64,000 bases of DNA from Enterobacter oligotrophicus (GCF_009176645.1 NZ_AP019007.1:2666001-2730000); one strand, 5' to 3'; numbered from the stretch's first letter, positions 21,277 to 30,131 are shown. Notes: a model not told the origin generated them from the sequence alone. Translations and numbers: made by a program.

Positions 21277-22896
21277 ATGGCTCATTTTGCGCAGTCCCCT
21301 TCTTTTATTTTGCATCAGGTCACCTGTCAGTTTGCGACGGGCGATACCCTTTTTGGTCCACTGAATCTTTCCCTGGAGCCGTCTCTGTGTGCGCTGGTTG
21401 GCCGCAACGGCAGCGGGAAAACGCGTCTGCTGCGTCTGCTGGCGGGGCTGGATGAACCTGCCAGCGGCCATATTGAACGCTTTGGCTCACATGCCTGGGT
21501 GGCGCAACAGCACGATATTACTCCGCAGACCACGCTTGCCGAACTGCTCGGGTATGACGCGATTTTTACGGCGCGCAAGCGCATCGACAGCGGCGATTAC
21601 CAGCCTGACGATCTGGAGGTGCTTGACGGCTACTGGGATTTAGCCGAGCGTCTGAGCGAGGCGTTTACCAATGCGAAGCTCCCACCGTTTGACCCGGATA
21701 AACTCACCGGTGAACTCAGCGGCGGCGAGCGCATTCGCGCCCTGCTGTGCGGGGTGTTTACGTCTGAAGCGGATTTCCTGCTGCTGGACGAACCCACTAA
21801 CCATCTGGATCGACACGGACGGGCGTGGTTCTACGACCAGCTTAGTCGTTACCACGGGGGCGTGCTTGTCGCCTCTCATGACCGGGAACTTCTGGAACAG
21901 GTGCCGCGTATTCTTGAACTGAGTGGCTCCGGCCTGCGCAGCTACGGCGGTAATTATGCGGATTATCAAACCCAGCGCGATGCTGAACAGCAGGCGGCTC
22001 GCGCGGCGCTGGAGCACGCGGCGACGGAGCGCAAACGCACCCGCGCACGCATGCAAAAAGAGCACGATGACAGCCAGCGGCGTTCGGCAAAGACATTACG
22101 CACCGTCGATACCCTCAATATCGCCTCGTTTGAACGCGTTAAATACAAAGGCGCGGCAAAGGAACGTATCGGTTCCTGGAAAAAGCAGCATAGCGAGCAA
22201 AATGAAGCTCTGAACGCCGCGGTGAATAAGGCACGTGAGCGGGTTGAAGAAGATACGCCCGTGATGTTCACTCTGCCGGGGAGTCAGGTCCCGGAGGGGA
22301 AACAGGTGCTGGTTCTGGAGGATCTTGTGCTGCCGCATGTGTCCGTTCCCCCGCTCAACTGGCGGATGGACGGGCCGATGCGCGTGGCGCTAAAGGGACC
22401 GAACGGCTGCGGAAAATCGACGCTGCTGAAAGCGATACTCGGCGACATTAGTTCACATTCAGGAACCTGTAAGGTGTCTGTCAGCTGCGCTTACCTCGAT
22501 CAGCATCTGTCCCGGCTCGATCTCTCGCAGTCGGTCATGACGCATCTCAACCTGGGCAATACGCCCCTGGAGGAGGGCGTATTGCGAACCCGTTTAGCCC
22601 AGCTTCAGTTGGGGGCCGACAAAGCCAAGCTCCCGCTGGCGGAACTGAGCGGCGGTGAGCGTCTTAAGGCTGCGCTGGCCTGCGTGTTATGGCGCGCTGA
22701 AGCGACGCAGCTCCTGTTGCTGGACGAGCCGACCAACCATCTGGATCTGGCATCGCTCCAGGCAATTGAAGCGGCGCTGGCCGGTTTCCCCGGCGCACTG
22801 TTGGTGGTGTCACACGATGACGCGTTTTTAAGAGGGTTAAGGTTGTCGCACGAGTTGGTGTGGGAAGAGACGGGCTGGCGTTGCGTAAGCCTTTAA
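21277..22896 (+). CDS. ABC-F family ATPase
   Basis: 539-residue protein with two ABC ATPase domains and no membrane segments, the ABC-F layout (translation factors or ribosome-protection proteins). Walker A motifs are GRNGSGKT (42-49) and, near residue 375, GPNGCGKS. Both domains have LSGGER signatures and LLLDEPTNHLD Walker B segments. A charged, arginine-rich linker (about 220-305, ERKRTRARMQKEHDDSQRR) joins them. ATG 21277 follows AGGAG; an in-frame GTG at 21271 is less likely. It is distinct from the E. coli quartet EttA/Uup/YheS/YbiT by eye, and E. coli K-12 has no such gene at this locus. Function cannot be assigned beyond the family. Confidence 0.88.
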   Translation: MAHFAQSPSFILHQVTCQFATGDTLFGPLNLSLEPSLCALVGRNGSGKTRLLRLLAGLDEPASGHIERFGSHAWVAQQHDITPQTTLAELLGYDAIFTARKRIDSGDYQPDDLEVLDGYWDLAERLSEAFTNAKLPPFDPDKLTGELSGGERIRALLCGVFTSEADFLLLDEPTNHLDRHGRAWFYDQLSRYHGGVLVASHDRELLEQVPRILELSGSGLRSYGGNYADYQTQRDAEQQAARAALEHAATERKRTRARMQKEHDDSQRRSAKTLRTVDTLNIASFERVKYKGAAKERIGSWKKQHSEQNEALNAAVNKARERVEEDTPVMFTLPGSQVPEGKQVLVLEDLVLPHVSVPPLNWRMDGPMRVALKGPNGCGKSTLLKAILGDISSHSGTCKVSVSCAYLDQHLSRLDLSQSVMTHLNLGNTPLEEGVLRTRLAQLQLGADKAKLPLAELSGGERLKAALACVLWRAEATQLLLLDEPTNHLDLASLQAIEAALAGFPGALLVVSHDDAFLRGLRLSHELVWEETGWRCVSL

Positions 22897-22902
22897 ACAC
22901 AA

Positions 22903-22922
22903 GCCCCCGCAGAGGCGGGGGC
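22903..22922. terminator. Shared terminator-like hairpin between the ABC-F gene and yiaG
   Basis: Perfect 8-bp stem GCCCCCGC-AGAG-GCGGGGGC between two converging genes. No long T-run follows on either strand, so termination efficiency is uncertain. Confidence 0.65.
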
Positions 22923-22934
22923 GTTCAAACTTCA

Positions 22935-23222
22935 CTACGCTATCTGTTTGCTGAGTGCAGGGTTGGCCTGAATCAGGCTCATCAGCTTCAACTCGGTTGG
23001 CGTGGGTTTTTCACGTTTTGACTCCCACTCCAGCACCATCGCCACGCTGACTCCCATTGCTCTTGCGAATTCGTCCGTTTTAAGTCCTGTCCCTTTGCGC
23101 AATCGCTCAAATTCTGTAAAGGGATTGGATTTTTGTTGCAGAGTAATCGTCTGCGGTACATCTTTAAAAATAATCTGTTCCAGGCTGCTCAGCAGCTCAA
23201 ACTCAGGATCTTTATATTCCAT
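22935..23222 (-). CDS. yiaG: YiaG, HTH-type transcriptional regulator
   Basis: 95-residue protein with a helix-turn-helix in the C-terminal half (about residues 38-80: FERLRKGTGLKTDEFARAMGVSVAMVLEWESKREKP), of the HigA/XRE-like kind. Its ends MEYKDPEFELLSSLEQI and LMSLIQANPALSKQ match E. coli YiaG. The start follows AGGAGTT. No toxin partner is adjacent, so it is not an obvious toxin-antitoxin pair. Its targets are unknown. Confidence 0.9.
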   Translation of the reverse strand: MEYKDPEFELLSSLEQIIFKDVPQTITLQQKSNPFTEFERLRKGTGLKTDEFARAMGVSVAMVLEWESKREKPTPTELKLMSLIQANPALSKQIA

Positions 23223-23554
23223 TGAGAACTCCTCATAAATCTCACAGCGGGATCATGAACATCAGAGAGCCAATTAAGAATAGTCCCTAATAGACGGGAA
23301 GGATCGTCACGGCAGTGATTAATCGTGCGGTAACCATCGCTTTACGCGTTTCAGCGCGATGGATAGTTATGCTAATTACCTGATTAATCATATGTAGGCT
23401 TCGGCTGGTATTTATTTGTAAATGGTAAGAAATAAAACGGCAATAGCCGATTTGCGTGAAAAGGGTATCTTGCGAGGCTGACCTGGACTATCCTTGTCAG
23501 CGTCGGGCACGCGTGTGCCGGTGTGCGCTTTTTTGGGTGAAAGGAGTAATAAAA
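23223..23554. other. yiaG-yiaF divergent intergenic region
   Basis: 332 bp without a supported reading frame. It is AT-rich, particularly 23370-23450, and must contain the two divergent promoters. I could not place a confident -10/-35 pair or operator. Confidence 0.4.
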
Positions 23555-24265
23555 ATGGCGACAGGAAAGTCCTGCTCTCGCTGGTTTGCGCCTATTGCGG
23601 CGTTGTTAATGGTGGTTAGCCTGAGTGGGTGTTTCGATAAGGAAGGCGATCAACGCAAAGCGTTTATCGATTTCCTACAGAATACGGTGATGCGCAGCGG
23701 CGAGCGTTTGCCAACGCTGACTGCGGATCAGAAAAAACAGTTTGGCCCCTTCGTGTCCGATTACGCCATTCTTTATGGTTATTCACAGCAGGTGAGCCAG
23801 GCAATGGACTCTGGTCTTCGTCCGGTACTGGATAGCGTGAACGCCATCCGCGTGCCGCAGGATTATATGACCCAGCGTGAACCGCTGCGCCAGTCCAACG
23901 GTGCGCTCGGCGTGCTGAGCCAGCAGTTGCAGAATGCCAAAATGCAGGCAGACGCGTCGCGTTCCGCGTTGAAACAGGGCGAAGATCTCAAGCCGGTGTT
24001 TGACAAGGTGTATGAGAAAGTGGTGACGAAACCGTCTGAAGCCCTGCAACCTCTGATTCCGGCCGCGCAGATCTTTACGCAGCAGCTGGTGCAGGTAGGC
24101 GATTATATTAATGAGCAGGGTACGCAGGTGAGCTTCGTCTCTAATGGTATCCAGTTCCCGACCTCCCAGCAGGCGAGCCAGTATAATACGCTGATTGGGC
24201 CGCTGGCCTCCCAGCACCAGGCTTTTAGCCAGGCGTGGAGTGCGGCAGTCGCCGCCACAGAATAA
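23555..24265 (+). CDS. yiaF: YiaF, DUF3053 lipoprotein
   Basis: 236-residue protein, the E. coli YiaF length, with a signal sequence and lipobox MVVSLSGCF that suggests a lipid-anchored envelope protein. The rest is predicted mostly helical (DUF3053 family), with segments such as FIDFLQNTVMRSGERLPTLT. The start ATG 23555 follows AAAGGAG; an in-frame extension from 23456 would bury the signal peptide and is rejected. Function is unknown. It is followed by its own terminator. Confidence 0.88.
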   Translation: MATGKSCSRWFAPIAALLMVVSLSGCFDKEGDQRKAFIDFLQNTVMRSGERLPTLTADQKKQFGPFVSDYAILYGYSQQVSQAMDSGLRPVLDSVNAIRVPQDYMTQREPLRQSNGALGVLSQQLQNAKMQADASRSALKQGEDLKPVFDKVYEKVVTKPSEALQPLIPAAQIFTQQLVQVGDYINEQGTQVSFVSNGIQFPTSQQASQYNTLIGPLASQHQAFSQAWSAAVAATE

Positions 24266-24272
24266 GACGAAT

Positions 24273-24297
24273 ACCCCGCTTCAGGCGGGGTTTTTTA
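24273..24297 (+). terminator. yiaF terminator
   Basis: ACCCCGC-TTCAG-GCGGGGT stem followed by a T-run, 7 bp after the yiaF stop. Confidence 0.92.
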
Positions 24298-24353
24298 TCT
24301 CTGTTCAAAATAACGCTTGTCATTCCTCTACCACATCGGTATAACTATGTACG

Positions 24354-24506
24354 TCGGTTTGTTACACAGACCTAAAGCAGTTTAGTAAAGCAGTCCAGAT
24401 TGTTATCCATAGATACCCTTCGTAGTGACCCTTCCTTCATCGCTTAAATTCTGTAATGCAACCCATCGCGCCGGAAGGCACAACAAATTTAAATAAGGTA
24501 ATTTCT
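24354..24506 (+). promoter_or_regulatory. cspA 5' untranslated leader with cold box
   Basis: About 150-nt leader aligned by eye with the E. coli cspA leader. It starts at CGGTTTG (24354), with the cold box reading CGGTTTGTTACACAGACC (24354-24371). It then carries the conserved segments CTTCGTAGTGAC and CCGGAAGGCAC before a TAAGGTAATTTCT ribosome region. In E. coli this leader is a temperature-sensing RNA that refolds in the cold to expose the start. The transcription start is inferred from that alignment. Confidence 0.75.
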
Positions 24507-24719
24507 ATGTCTGGTAAAATGACTGGTCTGGTAAAATGGTTCAACGCTGATAAAGGTTTCGGCTTCATCACTCCTGACGATGGCTCTAAAGACGTGTTCG
24601 TACACTTCTCTGCTATCCAGAACGATGGCTACAAATCTCTGGACGAAGGTCAGAAAGTTTCCTTCACCATCGAAAGCGGCGCTAAAGGCCCAGCAGCTGG
24701 TAACGTTGTAAGCCTGTAA
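24507..24719 (+). CDS. cspA: Major cold shock protein CspA
   Basis: 70-residue OB-fold RNA chaperone. RNP1 (KGFGFI) and RNP2 (VFVHF) are intact, and the sequence differs from E. coli CspA by only a couple of residues. It melts secondary structure in mRNA during cold shock. The start is ATG 24507 ([12 protein letters not shown]) as in E. coli; a longer frame from 24456 lies inside the leader. It is a single-gene unit with its own terminator. Confidence 0.98.
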   Translation: MSGKMTGLVKWFNADKGFGFITPDDGSKDVFVHFSAIQNDGYKSLDEGQKVSFTIESGAKGPAAGNVVSL

Positions 24720-24746
24720 GGTTTCAACCCAGTAGCACAAAATTCA

Positions 24747-24772
24747 AAAACCCGCCTTCTGGCGGGTTTTTT
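24747..24772. terminator. cspA / ghrB bidirectional terminator
   Basis: AACCCGCC-TTCT-GGCGGGTT stem with an A-run before and a T-run after. It lies between the converging cspA and ghrB genes and can terminate both. Confidence 0.93.
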
Positions 24773-24777
24773 CGTTT

Positions 24778-25752
24778 CTACTGCTGTACTTGCGGGTTAA
24801 CGCAGTTCTTTTCTACTTTTCCGCTTAGTGCGGTAATCAGGTTATCCACGGCGGTAGCCGCCATGTTGTAGCGCGTTTCATGGGTTGCCGAGCCGATGTG
24901 GGGCAGGGCGACGACGTTTGGCAGTTTTAACAGCGGGGAATCCACCGGCAGCGGCTCCTGCTCAAATACGTCCAGACCGGCGGCGTGGATCTCGCCGTTT
25001 TGCAGGGCTTCAATCAGCGCTTTTTCATCCACGACCGGGCCACGACCGGCATTAATGAAAATGGCTGATTTCTTCATCTTCTCAAACGCGGCTTTGCCAA
25101 TCAGGTGATGGGTTTCATCCGTCAGCGGCAGGATCAGGCAAACGTAATCCGCTTCGTGCAGCAGCGTATCCAGCTCGCAGTAGCGCGCGCTGAAACGTTC
25201 TTCAGCTTCAGGGTGATGACGACGCGCGTTATACAAAATCGGCATGTTAAAACCAAAATGCGCGCGCTGCGCCAGCGCCAGACCGATACGCCCCATACCA
25301 ACGATACCCAGCGTTTTGCCGTGGACATCCACGCCAAACCAGTCCGGCCCAATGCTTTTTGTCCATTCGCCAGCTTTGACGCGTTCGGCCACTTCCACCA
25401 CGCGACGGGCCGTGCTGAGCACCAGCGCCATCAGCGTGTCGGCCACGGTTTCCGTCAGAGCATGCGGCGTGTGCATCAGCAGAATTTTGCGCTCGTTGAG
25501 CGCATCCACGTCGAAGTTATCGTAACCCACTGAAATGGTTGATGTCGCACGAAGATTCGGCATTTTCTCCAGCAAGGCGACATCCACTTTTTCGCTTGAA
25601 CCCAGCAGACCTTCGGCGCTGGCGAATGCATCCGCGTGCTGCGCCACGGTGTCCGGGCTGAGGTTCTTCACCTGGGTGACGGTGAAGTGTTCTTCCAGGC
25701 GTTTTTGCAGATCTTCAGGCAGTGCTTTGTACAAAATGACGGACGGCTTCAT
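24778..25752 (-). CDS. ghrB: Glyoxylate/hydroxypyruvate/2-ketogluconate reductase GhrB
   Basis: D-2-hydroxyacid dehydrogenase family NAD(P)H reductase of 324 residues, as in E. coli. The nucleotide-binding loop is GIVGMGRIG. The catalytic residues are Arg237 (INAGRGPVV), Glu266 (FEQEPL) and His285 ([12 protein letters not shown]). It reduces glyoxylate, hydroxypyruvate and 2-keto-D-gluconate. Here it is the last gene of a kguE-kguK-kguT-ghrB series, so it probably corresponds to KguD of 2-ketogluconate operons and acts on that acid or its phosphate. The start has a GGAG site. Confidence 0.95.
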   Translation of the reverse strand: MKPSVILYKALPEDLQKRLEEHFTVTQVKNLSPDTVAQHADAFASAEGLLGSSEKVDVALLEKMPNLRATSTISVGYDNFDVDALNERKILLMHTPHALTETVADTLMALVLSTARRVVEVAERVKAGEWTKSIGPDWFGVDVHGKTLGIVGMGRIGLALAQRAHFGFNMPILYNARRHHPEAEERFSARYCELDTLLHEADYVCLILPLTDETHHLIGKAAFEKMKKSAIFINAGRGPVVDEKALIEALQNGEIHAAGLDVFEQEPLPVDSPLLKLPNVVALPHIGSATHETRYNMAATAVDNLITALSGKVEKNCVNPQVQQ

Positions 25753-25776
25753 GCTAATCTCCGTTGATTTTAAGGG

Positions 25777-27057
25777 TCAGGCGTGGCGTGCGCCGACGGG
25801 AAGTTGTTGATTATTAGCAGGCTTAACAACCAGAGTAAGCCACACTGAGGCGAAAAGCGCCACCCCCATAAAGATGTACGAGGCCGACGGGCTGCCGGTC
25901 GCGCCGTTCAGGTAGCCCACAAACCACGAGCCGAAGAACGAGCCAAGCGCGCCCATACTGTTGATTAATGCCATCGCGCCACCCGCGACGTTACGCGGCA
26001 GCATTTCCGGAATAATGGCGAAGAACGGACCATACGGGGCATACATGGCTGCGCCCGCAATCACCAGCAGGGTGTAAGAGGCCCAGAAATGGTTAGCCCC
26101 GACAGCCCAGGAGCCAATAAAAGCAAAAGCAGCGATCAGCAGCAGCGGCCAGACGAAGAGTTTGCGGTTTTGCAGCTTGTCCGATGCCCACGAGGCGACA
26201 ATCATGGCGATGGTCGCCGCCAGATAAGGCACGGAAGACAGCCAGCCCACTTCCACCATGCCGAGATTTTCGCCACCGCTACGGATAATCGACGGCAGCC
26301 ACAGCACGAAGCCATACACGCCGATGCTCCAGGTGAAATACTGCATGCACAGTAAAATGACATTACGGGAGCGGAAGGCTTCGCCGTAATTACGTACCGC
26401 TTTCAGCCCTTGCTGTTCTTTGTCCAGCTGCGCCTGCAGCGCGGCTTTTTCATCTTCGGAAAGCCATTTCGCCTGTGAAGGTTTATCTTTCACCAGCACC
26501 CACCAGCAGAATGCCCAGATTACCGCCGGAACCCCTTCGATAATGAACATCTCACGCCAGCCGAAGGACTGGATCAGGTAGCCGGAAACCACCGACATCC
26601 ACAGTACCGTTACCGGGTTACCGAGGATCAGGAAGGTGTTAGCACGCGAGCGTTCGGATTTGGTAAACCAGTTGCTGATATAGATAAGCATCGCGGGCAT
26701 CACTGCGGCTTCAACCACGCCGAGGATAAAGCGGATGGCAGCCAGGGCAGGGATGTTGTTCACCACGCCGGTGAGTGACGCGCAGCCGCCCCACAGGATC
26801 AGGCAGACGAAGATCAGTTTACGCACGCTGCGGCGTTCCGCGTAGATCGCGCCAGGGATCTGGAAGAAGAAATAGCCCAGGAAGAAAAGGGCACCCAACA
26901 GCGATGAGATGCCTTTGGTGATACCGAGATCTTCGGTGATCCCGGCGGCGGACGCGAAACTGAAGTTGGCACGATCAAGGTACGCCAGGCTGTACGTGAT
27001 AAACACGATGGGCATGATGTACCACCAGCGTTTTACTGCATTGGTCGAACTGTTCAT
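25777..27057 (-). CDS. kguT: MFS transporter, probable 2-ketogluconate permease KguT
   Basis: 426-residue major facilitator of the anion:cation symporter (ACS, GudP/ExuT-like) subgroup with about 12 hydrophobic segments. It contains the family stretch YLDRANFSFASAAGI and a hydrophilic central loop (KWLSEDEKAALQAQL). The start is ATG 27057 after AGAGGCAAGCC; a 17-residue upstream extension is disfavoured. It lies between a PfkB kinase and ghrB, matching the kgu operons for 2-ketogluconate uptake and catabolism. The substrate is inferred from that context. Confidence 0.85.
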   Translation of the reverse strand: MNSSTNAVKRWWYIMPIVFITYSLAYLDRANFSFASAAGITEDLGITKGISSLLGALFFLGYFFFQIPGAIYAERRSVRKLIFVCLILWGGCASLTGVVNNIPALAAIRFILGVVEAAVMPAMLIYISNWFTKSERSRANTFLILGNPVTVLWMSVVSGYLIQSFGWREMFIIEGVPAVIWAFCWWVLVKDKPSQAKWLSEDEKAALQAQLDKEQQGLKAVRNYGEAFRSRNVILLCMQYFTWSIGVYGFVLWLPSIIRSGGENLGMVEVGWLSSVPYLAATIAMIVASWASDKLQNRKLFVWPLLLIAAFAFIGSWAVGANHFWASYTLLVIAGAAMYAPYGPFFAIIPEMLPRNVAGGAMALINSMGALGSFFGSWFVGYLNGATGSPSASYIFMGVALFASVWLTLVVKPANNQQLPVGARHA

Positions 27058-27138
27058 AGGCTTGCCTCTGTTGTTGAGGTGAGTACCGCCGTTGTCTGTA
27101 GGGTACACGGTGGCTTAATAATGTGGTGTGGCCTGTAG

Positions 27139-27171
27139 CCCTCACCCTGGCCCTCTCCCCGTGGGAGAGGG
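27139..27171. repeat. CCCTCTC palindromic repeat, copy 3
   Basis: CCCTCACCCTGG followed by the perfect 9-bp hairpin CCCTCTCCC-CGT-GGGAGAGGG (27151-27171). It sits in the kguK-kguT gap, just past the kguK stop, so it may modulate the transcript there. Confidence 0.8.
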
Positions 27172-27174
27172 AAA

Positions 27175-28113
27175 TCAGACTCCGAGCTGCGCGCGCGTTG
27201 GCAGGCCTTCGCTGTCGCCCTGCACCTGAATCGCCAGCGAACCGATTTTGTTGCCCCTGGCAACGGCCTGCTGCAGTGGTTTTCCTTCCAGCAGCGCGCT
27301 AATGACCCCGACAGCAAAGCCATCGCCAGCGCCCACGGTGTCGACCACGTTCTCGACTTTAACGGCAGCGACCGCGCCCTGCTCACCACTGGCGGTTTTA
27401 AACCATGCGCCATCGGCACCGGTTTTCAGCACCACGGCTTTAACTCCTTTGTTCAGGTAAAAATCGGCGATGCCCTCCGGTGTGTTTTCGCCGGTAAGGA
27501 TCATTCCCTCTTTGACGCCAGGCAGAACCCAGTCCGCGCTGAATGCCAGACGGTTCAGCTTTTCGACCATTTCCGCTTCGCTGTTCCACAGCACCGGACG
27601 CAGGTTCGGGTCGAAGGAGATCGTTTTACCTTGCGCTTTCATTGCTGTTGAGGCGTGTTCCAGCAGTTGATAAGAGCTGGCAGAAAGCGCCGCTGCTACG
27701 CCGCTAAGATGAAGATGACGCGCGGAAGAGAAATACGGGGCGTGATAGTCATCCACCGAAAGATGACTTGCCGCTGATCCTTTGCGGAAATATTCCACGA
27801 TGGGATCGGTTCCATTTTCGACTTTAGATTTAAGCTGAAAACCCGTGGCGAAGCGTCCGTCGAGCGTGACGCCTGCCGCATCAATGCCCTCTTTTTTCAG
27901 CACATCGAGAACGAAATGGCCAAAGCTGTCGTCACCCACGCGGCTAACCCAGCCGACGTTCAGGCCCAGGCGCGCCAGGCCGGTAGCAACGTTCAGCTCT
28001 GCACCTGCCACGCGCTTCATGAAGTGTTCAACCGCGCTTAGCTCGCCCGTTTCGGTGGCGACAAACATCGCCATCGCTTCGCCAATCGTGATCACATCCA
28101 GTGTCTTGTGCAT
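27175..28113 (-). CDS. kguK: PfkB-family sugar kinase, probable 2-ketogluconokinase KguK
   Basis: 312-residue ribokinase/PfkB-fold kinase. The N-terminal PfkB signature is GAELNVATGLARLG. The C-terminal signature DTVGAGDGFAVG carries the catalytic aspartate. Probable reaction: phosphorylation of 2-keto-D-gluconate to the 6-phosphate. The start lies 3 bp after the kguE stop, and its GAGGAG ribosome site is within the last codons of kguE, so the two are translationally linked. 2-Keto-3-deoxygluconate kinases are close relatives; the assignment rests on the operon. Confidence 0.85.
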   Translation of the reverse strand: MHKTLDVITIGEAMAMFVATETGELSAVEHFMKRVAGAELNVATGLARLGLNVGWVSRVGDDSFGHFVLDVLKKEGIDAAGVTLDGRFATGFQLKSKVENGTDPIVEYFRKGSAASHLSVDDYHAPYFSSARHLHLSGVAAALSASSYQLLEHASTAMKAQGKTISFDPNLRPVLWNSEAEMVEKLNRLAFSADWVLPGVKEGMILTGENTPEGIADFYLNKGVKAVVLKTGADGAWFKTASGEQGAVAAVKVENVVDTVGAGDGFAVGVISALLEGKPLQQAVARGNKIGSLAIQVQGDSEGLPTRAQLGV

Positions 28114-28116
28114 GGT

Positions 28117-28866
28117 TTACTCCTCACGCAGCAGGTTAACGTAATGGCGGGTAACGGCGGTTAAGTCCGTCCCTTCCAGCGGGAACTCGATACCGCGCGG
28201 GGCATCGGCAGGCAGCTGATTGAGCAGATCCAGCCAGCGCGTATCGGCACGATCCGGCGCGATGGCGCGGAAGTTTTCGTTATGCGGGACGGCGGCTTTA
28301 ACGTGGATATAGCTCACAGCGGGAGCCAGATGACGCGCGGCCTCTTCCGGAGAATCGCCAACCCACAGCCAGTTGCCCATATCGAACGTCAGCGTGACCG
28401 GCAGTGCCATCACCCGGCAGGCCGCTTTGAAGCGTTGCATCGGTGCGAGCTGACCGCAGTCGGTCTGGTCGTTTTCCACCACCAGCGCCATACCGCTTTC
28501 ATTCAGCAGAGCACGCAGGGATTCAAGCGGTTGTTTGTCGCTGAAATGGCCCAGTGAGACCTTTAGCCACAGCGCATTCAGCGTGTTGGCTTCGGCCAGA
28601 TAACGTGGCAGATCCGGGTTGAGCGTGCCATCAGGCATAAACAGGGCGGCGGGAGCCGAGTAACACGCCAGCAGGCCCAGCAGCTCGATGGACTCGGCCA
28701 GCGCAGGCAGCGCCAGCAACTCTTCGCTGCTGAACAGTTCGCGGCGGATCTCTACACCATCCGCTCCTGCCCCAGCAATGACGGGAAGCATCGCCCGTTG
28801 ACCGCCTGCCTGTCGCACCTGGTCCGCACCATATGCGGCGGTGACCACTATTATTTTCCTGCCCAT
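28117..28866 (-). CDS. kguE: Sugar phosphate isomerase/epimerase family protein KguE
   Basis: 249-residue TIM-barrel protein of the xylose isomerase-like (AP endonuclease 2) superfamily. Probable metal-binding stretches are GVEIRRELF, LVVENDQTDCG, LTFDMGNW and SYIHVKA, with conserved acidic or histidine residues at strand ends. It is named after the first gene of kguEKTD operons, where its exact reaction is not well established. The start ATG 28866 follows GGAGTCAGGCA; the frame extends to 28920 through the operator and is not used. Confidence 0.82.
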   Translation of the reverse strand: MGRKIIVVTAAYGADQVRQAGGQRAMLPVIAGAGADGVEIRRELFSSEELLALPALAESIELLGLLACYSAPAALFMPDGTLNPDLPRYLAEANTLNALWLKVSLGHFSDKQPLESLRALLNESGMALVVENDQTDCGQLAPMQRFKAACRVMALPVTLTFDMGNWLWVGDSPEEAARHLAPAVSYIHVKAAVPHNENFRAIAPDRADTRWLDLLNQLPADAPRGIEFPLEGTDLTAVTRHYVNLLREE

Positions 28867-28905
28867 TGCCTGACTCCATCGCGTAATCGATAGTATTACG
28901 CTAGA

Positions 28906-28919
28906 TGGAACCGGTTCCA
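28906..28919. promoter_or_regulatory. LacI/PtxS-type operator upstream of kguE
   Basis: Perfect 14-bp palindrome TGGAACCGGTTCCA, 40 bp upstream of the kguE start. The PtxS repressor of Pseudomonas 2-ketogluconate operons binds TGAAACCGGTTTCA, so 12 of 14 positions agree. On the minus strand TTGGAA and TAATAC, 16 bp apart, form a plausible promoter whose -35 overlaps the palindrome, suggesting repression by the adjacent LacI-type regulator. Confidence 0.75.
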
Positions 28920-28968
28920 AAGAAAAGATCGGGATGTTGAATTTATGATCGCTGTCACGAAGGGAGAT

Positions 28969-29985
28969 TTAACGGGCGGTAGAGCCGCGAACGATCAGCT
29001 CGCCGGAAAAAACCTGCTCGCGCACGGCGTCACTGACGCCTTCAATGCGGCGAACCACTTGTTCAACAGCGGCATAGCCGATTTGCCAGGTGGGTTGTTT
29101 CAGGGTGGTGATGCCCACGCCCGCCAGCTCGGCCCATTCCAGTTCATCAAAACCCAGCAGACCAATATCGCTGCCCCAGTGCAGGCCAATGCGTTTCAGC
29201 GAACGGGCGACCTGAAGCGTGAGAGCACCGTTGGCGGAGATCACCGCTTTGCGCATGCCGCGGTGGCGGGTATGGAACTGACGCAGGGTGTTATCAAGCT
29301 GGTCGGCTTCGTGGAGGGGTGTTTCGGCATTTTCGGCGATCACGCCGGGATAACGCTCCAGCGTGGCACGAAATGCGCTCAGGCGCTCGCGACGGGTGTT
29401 GACCGTGCCCAGCGGTTCGCTGAGGAACAGTATGGCTTCGAAACCCTGTTCGATAAGGTGTTCAGTGGCGGTGGTAGCCGCCTGGGTATTATCCAGCCCG
29501 ACGACATCGCAGGCAAATTCCGGGATTTTGCGGTCGATAAGCACCATCGGCAGGGAGGATTGTTGCAGGCGGTTCAGGCCTTCTTCGCGCATACCTACAG
29601 CATTAACCACGATCCCTTCTACCTGGTAGCTACGCAGCAGATCCAGATAATGAAGCTCCTGATCGACTTCGTTGTTGGTGTTACAGACCAGCGGCGTAAA
29701 ACCCTTCTCGCGACAGGCGGCTTCAATACCGCTCAGCACGTTGACGGAGTAGGGATTGGTGATATCAGCGATAATCAGGCCGATTAAGCGGGTTCTGCCC
29801 CGCTTAAGGCCACGGGCCATAATGCTGGGACGGTAGTCGAGATCGGCAATAGCCTGTTCAATACGAGCCAGTAGCGCGTCGGAAAGCAGGTGTTTCTCGC
29901 CGTTAAGATAGCGCGAAATGCTTGTTTTTCCGGTTTTTGCGGCTTTCGCCACGTCGCTGATGGTGGCCCGTGTTGATTTGCTCAT
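28969..29985 (-). CDS. LacI-family regulator of 2-ketogluconate genes (PtxS/KguR-like)
   Basis: 338-residue LacI/GalR repressor. The N-terminal helix-turn-helix is ISDVAKAAKTGKTSISRYLNGE (about residues 9-30), and the hinge helix is YRPSIMARGLKRGRTRLIG. A periplasmic-binding-protein-like effector domain follows. The start ATG 29985 after AGGGAA gives a standard N-terminus (MSKSTRATISDVAKAA); a 52-residue upstream extension is rejected because it includes the repeat at 30.1 kb. It lies immediately upstream of kguE in the same orientation, with a palindromic operator between. The effector is likely 2-ketogluconate, by context. Confidence 0.85.
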   Translation of the reverse strand: MSKSTRATISDVAKAAKTGKTSISRYLNGEKHLLSDALLARIEQAIADLDYRPSIMARGLKRGRTRLIGLIIADITNPYSVNVLSGIEAACREKGFTPLVCNTNNEVDQELHYLDLLRSYQVEGIVVNAVGMREEGLNRLQQSSLPMVLIDRKIPEFACDVVGLDNTQAATTATEHLIEQGFEAILFLSEPLGTVNTRRERLSAFRATLERYPGVIAENAETPLHEADQLDNTLRQFHTRHRGMRKAVISANGALTLQVARSLKRIGLHWGSDIGLLGFDELEWAELAGVGITTLKQPTWQIGYAAVEQVVRRIEGVSDAVREQVFSGELIVRGSTAR

Positions 29986-30088
29986 CGATGATTTCCCTGA
30001 AGTGAGTGAGAACACCTTAGCGGGAAAATCTGCTGAATCAAGTAATTTGCCCGGTGGCGCTGCGCTTACCGGAGGTTGCGGTCTGATG

Positions 30089-30120
30089 CCCTCACCCCAA
30101 CCCTCTCCCACGGGAGAGGG
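30089..30120. repeat. CCCTCTC palindromic repeat, copy 4
   Basis: CCCTCACCCCAA followed by the perfect 9-bp hairpin CCCTCTCCC-AC-GGGAGAGGG (30101-30120). It lies between yiaD and the LacI-type regulator gene and closely resembles the copy at 27.14 kb. Confidence 0.8.
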
Positions 30121-30131
30121 CGCAAACACTA

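Noticed and set aside
22935..23222. yiaG as the antitoxin of a toxin-antitoxin pair
   Set aside because: The HTH resembles HigA-type antitoxins, but no small toxin gene lies on either side. Neighbours are the ABC-F gene and yiaF.
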